A stretch of DNA of 52,025 nt from an uncultured Lachnospiraceae bacterium (GTDB lineage Bacteria > Bacillota > Clostridia > Lachnospirales > Lachnospiraceae): the NCBI GenBank assembly GCA_902783375.1, contig CACZQN010000056.1:1-52025 (forward strand), read 5' to 3'. Below the pieces are notes generated by a model. That model ran no database searches. It was given only the letters and a program-made list of their open reading frames with translations, and was not told where the DNA came from. Shown piece by piece: positions 31,989 through 40,241 of this stretch. How positions within the stretch are numbered: the first letter of the stretch is position 1; every line of letters starts with the position of its first letter. A program made the translations under genes and the position numbers.

Positions 31989-33470
31989 TCATTTTCCGAA
32001 CGTGTTCGCCCGGAATCTGGCCATGACCTGCGGATTCTGGTCAATTACATTATGCAGTTCATCCGGGTCTTCCGTCAAGTCGTAGAGTTCGTCTGCGTCG
32101 TTCATGTTGCGGATCCACTTGTAGCGACCATCGCACATCATTCGGGTCGGGAGCAGCTCCGCTTCCTGATACACGCGGACTGGTTTCGGCTCCTCGCCGT
32201 GTGCGATTGCTTCGAGGGCTGGCACAAGGCTTATCGCATCCATCGCATACGGATCATATGGTGCCTGGCAGAGATCAAGGATTGTCGGTGCCAGGTCATG
32301 GAGACTTGCCTGTACGCGGACCTCCTTTGCATCCTTCATTCCGGGCAGATGGATCAGCAGCGGCACACGGAGACAACCCTCGTACATTGCATCCTTCTCA
32401 AACAATCCGTGCTCGCCCATCAGCTCGCCGTGATCTGCCGCAAAGATGACGATTGTGTTATCAGCAAGGCCACGCTCCTCAAGGATGTCAAGCATCCTCC
32501 CGATCTGCCGGTCGATAGCCTGTACTGCGCCGTCGTAATGCTTCTTCACGTTGTTCAGATCTGCTTCTGTCATCCCGTCCGACTGGTGGTGGGCGCGCTT
32601 CACGACCCAGTCCGGCTTGCCGGCCATGTTGTCTGACGGTGTTGTCGGATAGATCTTGTCACCAAGGCGCTCAAGTTCCTCCTTCGGCGGATCCCACGGA
32701 TCATGCGGTCCGGCAAAGCTCACGAAGAAATGCCACGGGGCCTCGTCATCGATCTCCCGCAGCCAGTCACAGGCCCGGTCACCGATGAAATTGTCAAGGA
32801 AGTCTTCCTCCGGCAGAACCGAAGCATGCACCTCATACGGCTTGCCGCTGAAGATTTTCGTGATATAATCCTTCGCAAGCGCTCTCAACTTCTCCGGATC
32901 CTTCGCCAGCAGATGCCGCTGGTACGGTCCCCACGGGATCATCTCCCCGTATTTCGCATCATCGTCAAAATCTTTTGTCTTCCGGTTATAATGTCTGACA
33001 ACCCGTTCAATCTTTCCATCGACCTCAAGATCGAAGTATGCGGCATTCATCTTCCCCTCAGTCTCCCACCTCGGATCCGTGAAGCCAAGCTCATAAGCCA
33101 CTGGCATCGGGGACGTCTCCCCGAGAGACCTGTCCATCTTGTGCAGATCTGTTTTCCCTGCGACCGCCACCCGGTAGCCGGAACGACGAAGCAACTGGTA
33201 GTAGGTCACCTGATCAAGCGGCAGGTTCGCATCATGCACCATGACCCCGCAGAGGTGCGGCATCTTGCCGGTCGCAAGAGAAGCACGGCTCGGCGTGCAG
33301 AGCGGTGATGTGCAGGCCGCATCGCTGAAGAAGACCGCCTGCTCTCTGATGCGGTCGATATTCGGTGTCTCGATCCCGTCGCCGAGTCCCGTCATGGTCT
33401 TCGTGCGGAACTGATCCGCCATGATAAAGAGGACGTTCGGCCGGCCTGTTCTGTCATGTCGTCTGCTCAT
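31989..33470 (-). CDS. Cytoplasmic sulfatase, Cys-type (CTPSR motif)
   Basis: Type I sulfatase of 493 residues. The canonical formylglycine motif CTPSRASLATG begins at C58; metal-binding motifs are MADQFR near residue 17 and AADHGELMGEHG near 345. The C-terminal part with MMCDGRYKWIRN and ELYDLTEDPDELHN is typical of sulfatase subdomains. There is no signal peptide, so like its downstream partner it should desulfate an imported molecule. ATG 33470 was chosen because GGAGG sits five bases before it; an in-frame TTG at 33482 would include this site. A strong stem-loop ends just before the ribosome binding site. Confidence 0.92.
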   Translation of the reverse strand: MSRRHDRTGRPNVLFIMADQFRTKTMTGLGDGIETPNIDRIREQAVFFSDAACTSPLCTPSRASLATGKMPHLCGVMVHDANLPLDQVTYYQLLRRSGYRVAVAGKTDLHKMDRSLGETSPMPVAYELGFTDPRWETEGKMNAAYFDLEVDGKIERVVRHYNRKTKDFDDDAKYGEMIPWGPYQRHLLAKDPEKLRALAKDYITKIFSGKPYEVHASVLPEEDFLDNFIGDRACDWLREIDDEAPWHFFVSFAGPHDPWDPPKEELERLGDKIYPTTPSDNMAGKPDWVVKRAHHQSDGMTEADLNNVKKHYDGAVQAIDRQIGRMLDILEERGLADNTIVIFAADHGELMGEHGLFEKDAMYEGCLRVPLLIHLPGMKDAKEVRVQASLHDLAPTILDLCQAPYDPYAMDAISLVPALEAIAHGEEPKPVRVYQEAELLPTRMMCDGRYKWIRNMNDADELYDLTEDPDELHNVIDQNPQVMARFRANTFGK

Positions 33471-33480
33471 GGTAACCTCC

Positions 33481-33520
33481 AAAACGCCGCGCGGAAGGAA
33501 TCACTCCCTGCCGCGCGGCG
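33481..33520 (-). terminator. GC-rich stem-loop between binding protein and sulfatase
   Basis: A perfect 10-bp stem (33485-33494 with 33511-33520) with a 16-base loop and a TTTT tail that runs straight into the sulfatase ribosome binding site GGAGG. It acts as a terminator or a partial one that lowers sulfatase expression relative to the binding protein. No promoter fits between it and the sulfatase gene. Confidence 0.75.
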
Positions 33521-33571
33521 CCGATCAATACCAGTTTTACTTCTTGTCTTCGGATGCTACTCTTCGACAGA

Positions 33572-35245
33572 TCAGTTTGCTTTCTTTTCGTTATAGAAAT
33601 TCTGATAATCCTCAACGTACTGCTCAACATTCAGTTTCTTGCAGGTATCAAGGTGCTTCTGCCATGCTGCATCGTCGATACCATCCATGATGGACTGTGC
33701 GGTAAAGTTCTGAATATAGGTATTGATTTCCGTGAACTGGTCATTTCTCCGCTCAACCACTTCCTGTTTGTCAATACCCTGTGGCATCGGCGTGCAAAGA
33801 TATGGTGTATACAGTTCTTCAAATTCCATCATCAGTTCATCTCTAGGCTGCTGAACCCATGTGTTGATGTACTGCTCCTTCGGATAAATCCAGAATCCTG
33901 ACATGCCTGCTGAGAACGTCTGACGTGCCTGTGCGAAGTTCGTCATTCCCTCCGGGAACTCTGTTACTTTTACTTTCAGTCCTTCATCGTTCACAGTGTA
34001 GACCTTACCCTCCGGTCCCCAGCTCCAGAGTGTCAGGATTTCATTGTCACCCTGCACATAATCATAGAGGCGGACAGCTGCTTCTGCGTATTTGCTCTGT
34101 CTGGAAATCGAATATGCATTGTACCAGAAATCACCATCAATCGGACGTCCGGTAACAACAATCTCACCATTTTTATCCTGCATCGGAAGCATCGGAACAT
34201 ACTGATCCATCTTATCAGCACCGCAGACGATATCAATATAGGAATGATGTGCAATCACACCGATCCTGCCTGCAGTTCCCTTCGCCAGGAAGTCCGCCGT
34301 CTGCTGTACGAAAGAATCCGGATCAATCAGTCCATTTACATAAAGTTTGTTTGCAAACGTAAGGAAATCACGATATTCCTCATTGGTCGGTGCGAAAGAT
34401 ACCGTGTCATTTTCGATCTCGACATAATTCATGGAATGCACGCCGCAGCTGTTCATCAGGAAGTTCAGTCCATATGAATTCATGTCAAGTGCGGTTGCCG
34501 TATTGCCGGTAAAGCTGAACGGGAGTTCATCATTTGGATCACCGTTGCCGTTGGCATCCTGTTCCTTAAAAGCCATCAGGACATCAAAGAGTTCATCCTG
34601 TGTTGTCGGGATGTCTTTACCGACTCTCTCCAGCCATTCCTTATTGATTCCATAACGGTTACTATGTGTATAGAAGCCGTTCTGCTGGAAGGTCGGAAGA
34701 GAATACATCTCGCCGTCTTCCATGGTTCCCGCTGTACGAAGATCCGGTCTCTTTTCATAAAATGCAGTCACAGCCGGTGCATACTCTGCGATGAGGTCAT
34801 TCAGCGGCATAAAGGAATCCAGGTACTTCCCGAAATTGGCAATGGTTCCTACGGTCACATCCGGCAGTTCATTGGAAGCCATGATGACACCGACCTGCTC
34901 TGCCCATGCTGCAGCAGAAATTTCTGTGAAATCAAGCGTAATGCCTGTTTCCGTCTGTGCACGCTGCACACATTCCTTCTCCTGATAGGAGTTGGAAAGG
35001 TCAGATACATTCTTGTTAATCATGATCGTCAATGTAATCGGCTCGTTCACGATCGGAAGGCCGGTCTTATTGACATAAGAAGGGGTCTCTGCAGCTGCGC
35101 CTGCCCCATCATCTGTTTTCGCGGTACTGGCTGCCGTATTGGCTCCGGCATTATTCGAAGAACCACTTTCACCACCGCATGCTGTCAGAGCGCCAAGCAT
35201 CATGGCAGAAGCCAGAACAAGCGCCAGCAGTTTCTTTGTTTTCAT
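33572..35245 (-). CDS. ABC transporter substrate-binding lipoprotein (oligosaccharide type)
   Basis: Extracellular solute-binding lipoprotein of 557 residues, like the LplA/YtcQ proteins of CUT1 sugar transporters. The signal peptide ends in LTAC with lipidated Cys23, followed by a Ser/Ala/Asn-rich linker to about residue 55. The two-lobed binding domain follows, with a calcium-site-like DANGNGDPNDELPFSF stretch near 235. It is anchored on the outer face of the membrane and passes ligand to the two permeases encoded just upstream. AAAGGAG precedes the ATG. No ATPase gene is in the locus; such systems often share one encoded elsewhere. Confidence 0.92.
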   Translation of the reverse strand: MKTKKLLALVLASAMMLGALTACGGESGSSNNAGANTAASTAKTDDGAGAAAETPSYVNKTGLPIVNEPITLTIMINKNVSDLSNSYQEKECVQRAQTETGITLDFTEISAAAWAEQVGVIMASNELPDVTVGTIANFGKYLDSFMPLNDLIAEYAPAVTAFYEKRPDLRTAGTMEDGEMYSLPTFQQNGFYTHSNRYGINKEWLERVGKDIPTTQDELFDVLMAFKEQDANGNGDPNDELPFSFTGNTATALDMNSYGLNFLMNSCGVHSMNYVEIENDTVSFAPTNEEYRDFLTFANKLYVNGLIDPDSFVQQTADFLAKGTAGRIGVIAHHSYIDIVCGADKMDQYVPMLPMQDKNGEIVVTGRPIDGDFWYNAYSISRQSKYAEAAVRLYDYVQGDNEILTLWSWGPEGKVYTVNDEGLKVKVTEFPEGMTNFAQARQTFSAGMSGFWIYPKEQYINTWVQQPRDELMMEFEELYTPYLCTPMPQGIDKQEVVERRNDQFTEINTYIQNFTAQSIMDGIDDAAWQKHLDTCKKLNVEQYVEDYQNFYNEKKAN

Positions 35246-35264
35246 AAAATAACTCCTTTCCTCT

Positions 35265-35315
35265 GTAGGATAATTCCTACTGTTGCTGTATGTCCAAAAG
35301 GTTGCTCAGGAACCT
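35265..35315 (-). repeat. Two small hairpins before the binding-protein gene
   Basis: A perfect 6-bp hairpin GTAGGA/TCCTAC (35265-35280) and a weaker AGGTT/AACCT stem (35299-35315) lie in the 83-base gap between the second permease and the binding-protein gene. Such hairpins often protect or boost the downstream mRNA segment. Confidence 0.4.
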
Positions 35316-35328
35316 GGAATTCCTAATA

Positions 35329-36237
35329 TCAGCCTTTTACGGAACCGATCATAACACCCTGTACGAAGAACTTCTGGACAAACGGATATACCATCATAAC
35401 CGGAAGCATTGAGACCAGAATCACGCCATACTTAATCGACTCAGAGATTTTCTGCATCTCCACGACTGCCTCAACATCTACACCCTCAGCGCCTGATGCC
35501 AGTGTCTGCCCGAGGACAAGAATCTCTCGCAGGATCAGCTGCAGGGGGAAATACGCTCTCTTTGTCGTATAAATCAATGCTGTAAAGTAGTTGTTCCAGT
35601 ACTGAACACCGATGTAAAGCGCAATGACCGCAACGATCGCCTTCGAAAGCGGAATCGCAATGGTGAAGAAGAACCTGGTGTTGGAACAGCCGTCAATCGT
35701 CGCTGCCTCGAAAAGTTCTTTCGGCAGGCTGTTTGCAAAATAGGTTCTTGCAATAATCATGTTGTAGGTAACAAACATCCCCATCAGGATCAGGATGTAC
35801 CTGGTATTGTTCAGATGGATCCCTTTGACAATCAGGTAGGTCGGGATCATACCACCATTGAAGAACATGGTGAACATGCAGAGCTTAATGAAGATCTTTC
35901 TTCCCGGAAGATCTTCACGTGACATCGCGTAGGCAGCAAGCAATGTGATCAGCGTGCCACAGACAGTACCACAGGCGGTGTACAGAATGGTGTTCCCATA
36001 TCCCATCCAGATATCTTTATTTTTAAAGATATACTGATAGGAACGAAGGGAAAAGCCAACCGGCGTCAGAAGTACCTTGCCCTGGGAAACTGCTTCCGGA
36101 TCGGAAAAGGAAGCAATGATGACCAGGTACATCGGGTATGCAGCAATCAGGAGGAAGAATACCGCAATGATGGTGACAACGATATCAAAGATCTTATCAT
36201 CGTTGCTTCCGACGATATCATATTTTTTTTCTTTCAT
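35329..36237 (-). CDS. ABC transporter permease, LplC type
   Basis: Inner membrane component of a CUT1 sugar importer, 302 residues with six hydrophobic segments. The ATPase-contact EAA loop is EAATIDGCSNTRFFFTIAIPLS around 180. The N-terminal pattern (FFLLIAAYPMYLVIIASFS) and length match the LplC/YtcP family. ATG 36237 (GGAGG at ten bases) was preferred over an in-frame GTG at 36264 that overlaps the first permease. It pairs with the other permease to form the channel for the oligosaccharide delivered by the lipoprotein. Confidence 0.93.
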   Translation of the reverse strand: MKEKKYDIVGSNDDKIFDIVVTIIAVFFLLIAAYPMYLVIIASFSDPEAVSQGKVLLTPVGFSLRSYQYIFKNKDIWMGYGNTILYTACGTVCGTLITLLAAYAMSREDLPGRKIFIKLCMFTMFFNGGMIPTYLIVKGIHLNNTRYILILMGMFVTYNMIIARTYFANSLPKELFEAATIDGCSNTRFFFTIAIPLSKAIVAVIALYIGVQYWNNYFTALIYTTKRAYFPLQLILREILVLGQTLASGAEGVDVEAVVEMQKISESIKYGVILVSMLPVMMVYPFVQKFFVQGVMIGSVKG

Positions 36238-36257
36238 GGCAGGTGTTCCTCCTTTCT

Positions 36258-37193
36258 TTACCACAGACCCATTCCGGTCAGTTTATCAGAGACTTTATTG
36301 ACTGTCAGGATGATGATCATATTCACAATATTGTTAAACAGACCAATTGCAGTTGCATATGAATATTGCGCTCCCTGGATACCGATCTTATAGACATATG
36401 TAGAAATAATCTCGGAAGTTGTCAGGTTGCCGGCAGACTGCATCAGATAAACTTTCTCATATCCGACACTCATAATCTGACCGGAATTGAGAATCAGCAG
36501 GGTGATGATCGTCGGCAGCAGTGCAGGAAGATCGACATGCCATATTCTCTGAAGCTTTGAAGCACCATCTACCATGGCTGCTTCATGAACTTCCTGGCTG
36601 ACGCCTGCAAGGGCTGACATATAGATGATGGAACTCCATCCGACATTCTGCCAGCAGGCCGACCAGACAAACATGTGCGGGAAGCTCTTCGCACTTCCAA
36701 GGAAATCAAAGCCGGTTCCACCGAGACTGCGGATTACATTATTCACAATACCGGTTCCCGGTGAGAAGAAAATAAACAAGATACCAACCATGACAACGAC
36801 AGATAGGAAATGCGGAATATACGTCATTGTCTGTGTTATTTTCTTCAGCCTGTAAGACGGTGTATAATTCAGGATCAGTGCCAGGATAATCGGGAATGGG
36901 AAACACACCAGCAGCTGATAAATGGAAAGTGTCAGGGTATTTCTCAGCAGATCAAGGAAGGAATAGGATCCGAAAAACTTTTTGAAATTGGCTAAGCCGA
37001 CCCATTTGCTTCCCCAGATTCCTGCTGCCGGCTTGAAGTCACGAAATGCAATCTGCAGGCCAAAGAGAGGTGCATAATTAAATATCGCCAGATACAACAT
37101 TGCAGGCAGTAAAAAAAGATACAAGGCTTTGTTCCGAACCATCATCTTCCAGGTATGGGACTGGAAGAACCCGCCTTTCTTTTCCGTATTCAT
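36258..37193 (-). CDS. ABC transporter permease, LplB type
   Basis: Partner permease of 311 residues with six hydrophobic segments. The EAA loop reads EAAMVDGASKLQRIWHVDLP near 208. The N-terminal segment ALYLFLLPAMLYLAIFNYAP is typical of LplB/YteP permeases. AGGAGGAACAGG precedes the ATG. It is the first gene of the import-desulfation operon and diverges from the response-regulator gene; no convincing promoter was seen for it, which would fit an activator-dependent promoter. Confidence 0.93.
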   Translation of the reverse strand: MNTEKKGGFFQSHTWKMMVRNKALYLFLLPAMLYLAIFNYAPLFGLQIAFRDFKPAAGIWGSKWVGLANFKKFFGSYSFLDLLRNTLTLSIYQLLVCFPFPIILALILNYTPSYRLKKITQTMTYIPHFLSVVVMVGILFIFFSPGTGIVNNVIRSLGGTGFDFLGSAKSFPHMFVWSACWQNVGWSSIIYMSALAGVSQEVHEAAMVDGASKLQRIWHVDLPALLPTIITLLILNSGQIMSVGYEKVYLMQSAGNLTTSEIISTYVYKIGIQGAQYSYATAIGLFNNIVNMIIILTVNKVSDKLTGMGLW

Positions 37194-37344
37194 AACCTGT
37201 TCCTCCTCAGTGATATTACAATCATTCTAGAGGAAACTCTTTATACAAAACAGATAAAAAAATGATCTGAGTTTGTAAAATATTTCAGAAGTAAGCTGAA
37301 TTTTGCTGCATTGTCAGCGCCGGAAATTGCAAAAAGATTATTTT

Positions 37345-37375
37345 TTTACAAAAACTCCTTTGAATCCTCTATAGT
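37345..37375 (+). promoter_or_regulatory. Weak promoter candidate for the two-component system
   Basis: TTTACA (37345-37350) and TATAGT (37370-37375) with a suboptimal 19-base spacer. The rest of the 275-base divergent region (37194-37468) is AT-rich and shows no repeat good enough to call an operator. Confidence 0.3.
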
Positions 37376-37468
37376 CTGTTGTCCCTCTGCATGATAAGAT
37401 TAGGGAAAGATGTACAAAGAAGACTATGTCCCCTTTCTATAGAAACACCACAGTTGGGAGTCGTTTTT

Positions 37469-38326
37469 ATGTCATACAGTGTCTATCTTGTCGATAATGA
37501 GCTCTGGGCGATCGTCTACCTGAAAGAGATGCTTGCCTGGGAGGAGCATGGTTTCCACCTGATCGGAGAATCCACCAATTCCGTGAAAGCGCTCGAAGAA
37601 ATACTTGCGCTGAAGCCGGATGTGGTCTTCACCGACATCAGGATGCCGGAGCTTACCGGCTTACAGCTGATGCAAAAAGCGAATGAAGCCGGTACAGCGA
37701 GCAAGTTTGTGATCCTTTCCGGATTTGCAGAGTTTTCCTATGCTCAGGAGGCCGTCCGTCTCGGCGCCTTTGACTATTGCCTCAAACCTCTCTCTCCGGA
37801 TGACGGCAATGAAGTTCTGAAAAAGCTCGCAAAGGTTCTTTCAGAAGAAGCACAGGCATCCCTTCCGCATCAGCCGGATGGGTCTGCTGCAGGAGCAGAG
37901 CCGGCTGCCGCAGCCTCTGCACCGGAAGCACCCAGCGACAATGAGACCTTTAACCAGATCGTGGCCTACATTCAGGACCACTACCAGGAAAAGCTCCGCC
38001 TGAAAGATATCGCACAGCATTTCTTTCTTTCCGCCGGGTACTGCAGCGTTCTGTTCTCACGCTATCTGAACATGACCTTTCCGGAGTATCTGACCGATCT
38101 CCGTATCAAAAAAGCCTGCCAGTTATTGGATACAACACCAGACAGTACGGAAGTGATTGCAGGCGAAGTCGGGATTGAAGATTACTTCTATTTTAATAAA
38201 GTGTTCAAAAAGCTGACCGGCATGACTCCACGCCAGTACAGGCGCCGGAATCTTGCTCTCTCTGACGAAAAGGATCTGATCCATGAAAAATCAATTGAAG
38301 AATCTGATCAGGAAGCCAAAAAATAA
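37469..38326 (+). CDS. YesN-type response regulator with AraC output domain
   Basis: Cytoplasmic transcription factor of 285 residues. The receiver domain (1-125) has the acidic pair in VDNE at 8-11, phospho-acceptor D56 in VFTDIRMPEL and the conserved lysine in CLKPLS. A low-complexity Ala/Pro/Glu linker (about 132-165) leads to an AraC/XylS double helix-turn-helix (about 170-275) with the signature GIEDYFYFNKVFKKLTGMTP. ATG 37469 (GGGAG nine bases upstream) was chosen because it starts the receiver fold. The gene overlaps the kinase by 44 bases and diverges from the permease operon, its probable target. Confidence 0.94.
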   Translation: MSYSVYLVDNELWAIVYLKEMLAWEEHGFHLIGESTNSVKALEEILALKPDVVFTDIRMPELTGLQLMQKANEAGTASKFVILSGFAEFSYAQEAVRLGAFDYCLKPLSPDDGNEVLKKLAKVLSEEAQASLPHQPDGSAAGAEPAAAASAPEAPSDNETFNQIVAYIQDHYQEKLRLKDIAQHFFLSAGYCSVLFSRYLNMTFPEYLTDLRIKKACQLLDTTPDSTEVIAGEVGIEDYFYFNKVFKKLTGMTPRQYRRRNLALSDEKDLIHEKSIEESDQEAKK

Positions 38327-40091
38327 AAGTATCCGCCAGGTCACGATGACCATGACGATTTTCTTTACCATCATGGTGATCCTGGTCCAGCTCATCTACT
38401 TTATCCAGATCAATCGTCTGCGAAATGAGAGCACAGAAAACTATACGACCCGTTTTATCGCCCAGACACAGTCTTCGGTTGAGAATTGTTTTACGGATAC
38501 CGCCACCATCACAGAGGCGCTTGCCAGGAACCGGATTATCCAGAATTATCTGCAGGACGGGGAGCCCTACGAACACTATCTGCAGTTCCGGAATGTGGAG
38601 TCCTACATCTCCTCTTCCGTCCAGCTGAATACAGACATTCTGACTGCTGTGATCTTCGATACGGAATTATCACCAATCTACTATACTTCTCTGATTTTAG
38701 GATTCCGCCCGACCGTTGATTTCTTCAACATCGCCGATCAGCTGAAGGCTTCGACAGATGCCCCCGGATTCTTCTTCGGCTGGCATGGCGGGGACGCTTA
38801 TACGCTCTGCACCATGCAGATCATCGGTACCGCTCCCGGCCAGTCCTTCCGAAAACATCTAGGATATGTGGTTGTTGTGATCGATCCGGACGTCCTGACC
38901 ACACTCTTCACGGCAGATGCAGAAAGTATGGTCTGGCTCCAGGAGGCATCCTCTCCGATCACCTGGCCTTATGTCAGTGAAGAAACCCAGGCGACGCGCT
39001 CTTCTTCCATCATCCGGCAGACTGCTGCGATTACCGCTGCACCGGGCTGGACTGTCCATTATCTGGTCAATACCAGCAGCAGCCGGGCATACTACGTGCC
39101 CCTGTTCTACACGATCGCAGGGATCATCGCCTTCACCGCCCTACTGCTCGTTCTGACAGTACAGGTTTTCAATGTGTTCCTCACCCGCCCCGTCATCTCG
39201 CTCCAGAAGGAGCTGAAGGACCTGCACTATCATGGTCTGCACACAGAACTGAAGGGAGATTATCCTGGTGAAATCGGTGAGATTGCAGGAAGTGTCAATG
39301 AGATGATCGAAAACATGTATGATCTGACCAAAAAGATTGTCACCACTCAAGAACAGGCATACGAAGCAAAGCTCTCTGAGGAGCAGGCCATCCTCTTTGC
39401 GATGCAGATGCAGACCAATCCGCATTTCCTGTTCAATACGCTGCAGACCCTTGCAGGGATTGCAGCGGAGCACGGAGAACGTGATATCGTGACTGCCTGT
39501 ATTTCCCTCTCAAAGATCCTCCGTTATGCTGTCAACCGGGAGGCTCCGGGGCCGAACGGGTCGAAAATTGAAGGTAGTTCTGTGGAGTTAAATCCTGCGA
39601 TCAAGCCGCGCCTGATTCATGTAAGGGAAGAACTGGAGATCGCAAGGGAATATCTGAAAATTGTAGAAATCCGTTTCCAGGGAAGATGTCACGCCGAGTT
39701 TGATGTGGATGAAGAAATCCTGGATTCTGTCTGCATGAAGATGCTGTTGCAGCCGATTGTCGAAAATGCTGTCCTGCATGGAATTGAAAATACTTATCAC
39801 GATGGAACGATTCGGATCACCGGTCACCGCGAGGGTGATTGTGCAATTCTGGAAGTCCACGACAATGGAAACGGGATTCCTCCGGATAAACTGGAAGAAT
39901 TACAGGCCAGACTGGCAATCGAAGATGTCCATGAGATCGCCGGATCGACCACCGGCCACATTGGCATCATGAATGTCCACAGCCGAATGAAAATCCATTT
40001 CGGGAAGGCTTATGGGCTGTCGATCCTTTATTCTGGTCCGGAAGGAACCGGGATCGCATTAAGGATGCCATTCTATATTCCGCAGGTCTGA
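38283..40091 (+). CDS. YesM-type sensor histidine kinase
   Basis: Membrane sensor kinase of 602 residues. Transmembrane helices are at about 22-42 and 273-296, enclosing an extracellular sensor domain of about 230 residues; a HAMP domain follows (about 297-350). The His_kinase motif NPHFLFNTLQ carries phospho-acceptor H381, and the ATPase domain has VENAVLHG (N495), DNGNGIP and GHIGIMNVHSR. About 25 extra residues (418-446) lie between the phospho-acceptor helix region and the EELEIAREYL helix. These kinases sense carbohydrates or transport status in Bacillota. AAAGGAT precedes the ATG, inside the response-regulator gene. Confidence 0.94.
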   Translation: MKNQLKNLIRKPKNKSIRQVTMTMTIFFTIMVILVQLIYFIQINRLRNESTENYTTRFIAQTQSSVENCFTDTATITEALARNRIIQNYLQDGEPYEHYLQFRNVESYISSSVQLNTDILTAVIFDTELSPIYYTSLILGFRPTVDFFNIADQLKASTDAPGFFFGWHGGDAYTLCTMQIIGTAPGQSFRKHLGYVVVVIDPDVLTTLFTADAESMVWLQEASSPITWPYVSEETQATRSSSIIRQTAAITAAPGWTVHYLVNTSSSRAYYVPLFYTIAGIIAFTALLLVLTVQVFNVFLTRPVISLQKELKDLHYHGLHTELKGDYPGEIGEIAGSVNEMIENMYDLTKKIVTTQEQAYEAKLSEEQAILFAMQMQTNPHFLFNTLQTLAGIAAEHGERDIVTACISLSKILRYAVNREAPGPNGSKIEGSSVELNPAIKPRLIHVREELEIAREYLKIVEIRFQGRCHAEFDVDEEILDSVCMKMLLQPIVENAVLHGIENTYHDGTIRITGHREGDCAILEVHDNGNGIPPDKLEELQARLAIEDVHEIAGSTTGHIGIMNVHSRMKIHFGKAYGLSILYSGPEGTGIALRMPFYIPQV

Positions 40092-40111
40092 GGTGGCCGC
40101 ATAGTCCTGTC

Positions 40112-40180
40112 CCCCGGAAAAAGAAAAGTTTTGGTCCGCAGGTATCTGTTCCCCTGCAAACCAAAACTTTTCTCTTTTTT
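40112..40180. terminator. Bidirectional terminator between kinase and cellobiose phosphorylase
   Basis: A long stem (AGAAAAGTTTTGGT from 40122 pairing with 40160-40173) with an inner GCAGG/CCTGC block. Tails are CTTTTTTC rightward and CTTTTTCC leftward. It serves both convergent genes. Confidence 0.88.
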
Positions 40181-40241
40181 CTAAACAAATGTCTGTACGG
40201 CCATCCACTGCCTATTCTTCACATGACAGCCGTACCGTGTC

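Noticed and set aside
28443-33470. The two sulfatase-like proteins as phosphoglycerol transferases or phosphatases of the same superfamily
   Set aside because: Both have the CxPxR formylglycine motif with the following Gly, which marks sulfatases (or formylglycine-type hydrolases), and neither has membrane helices.
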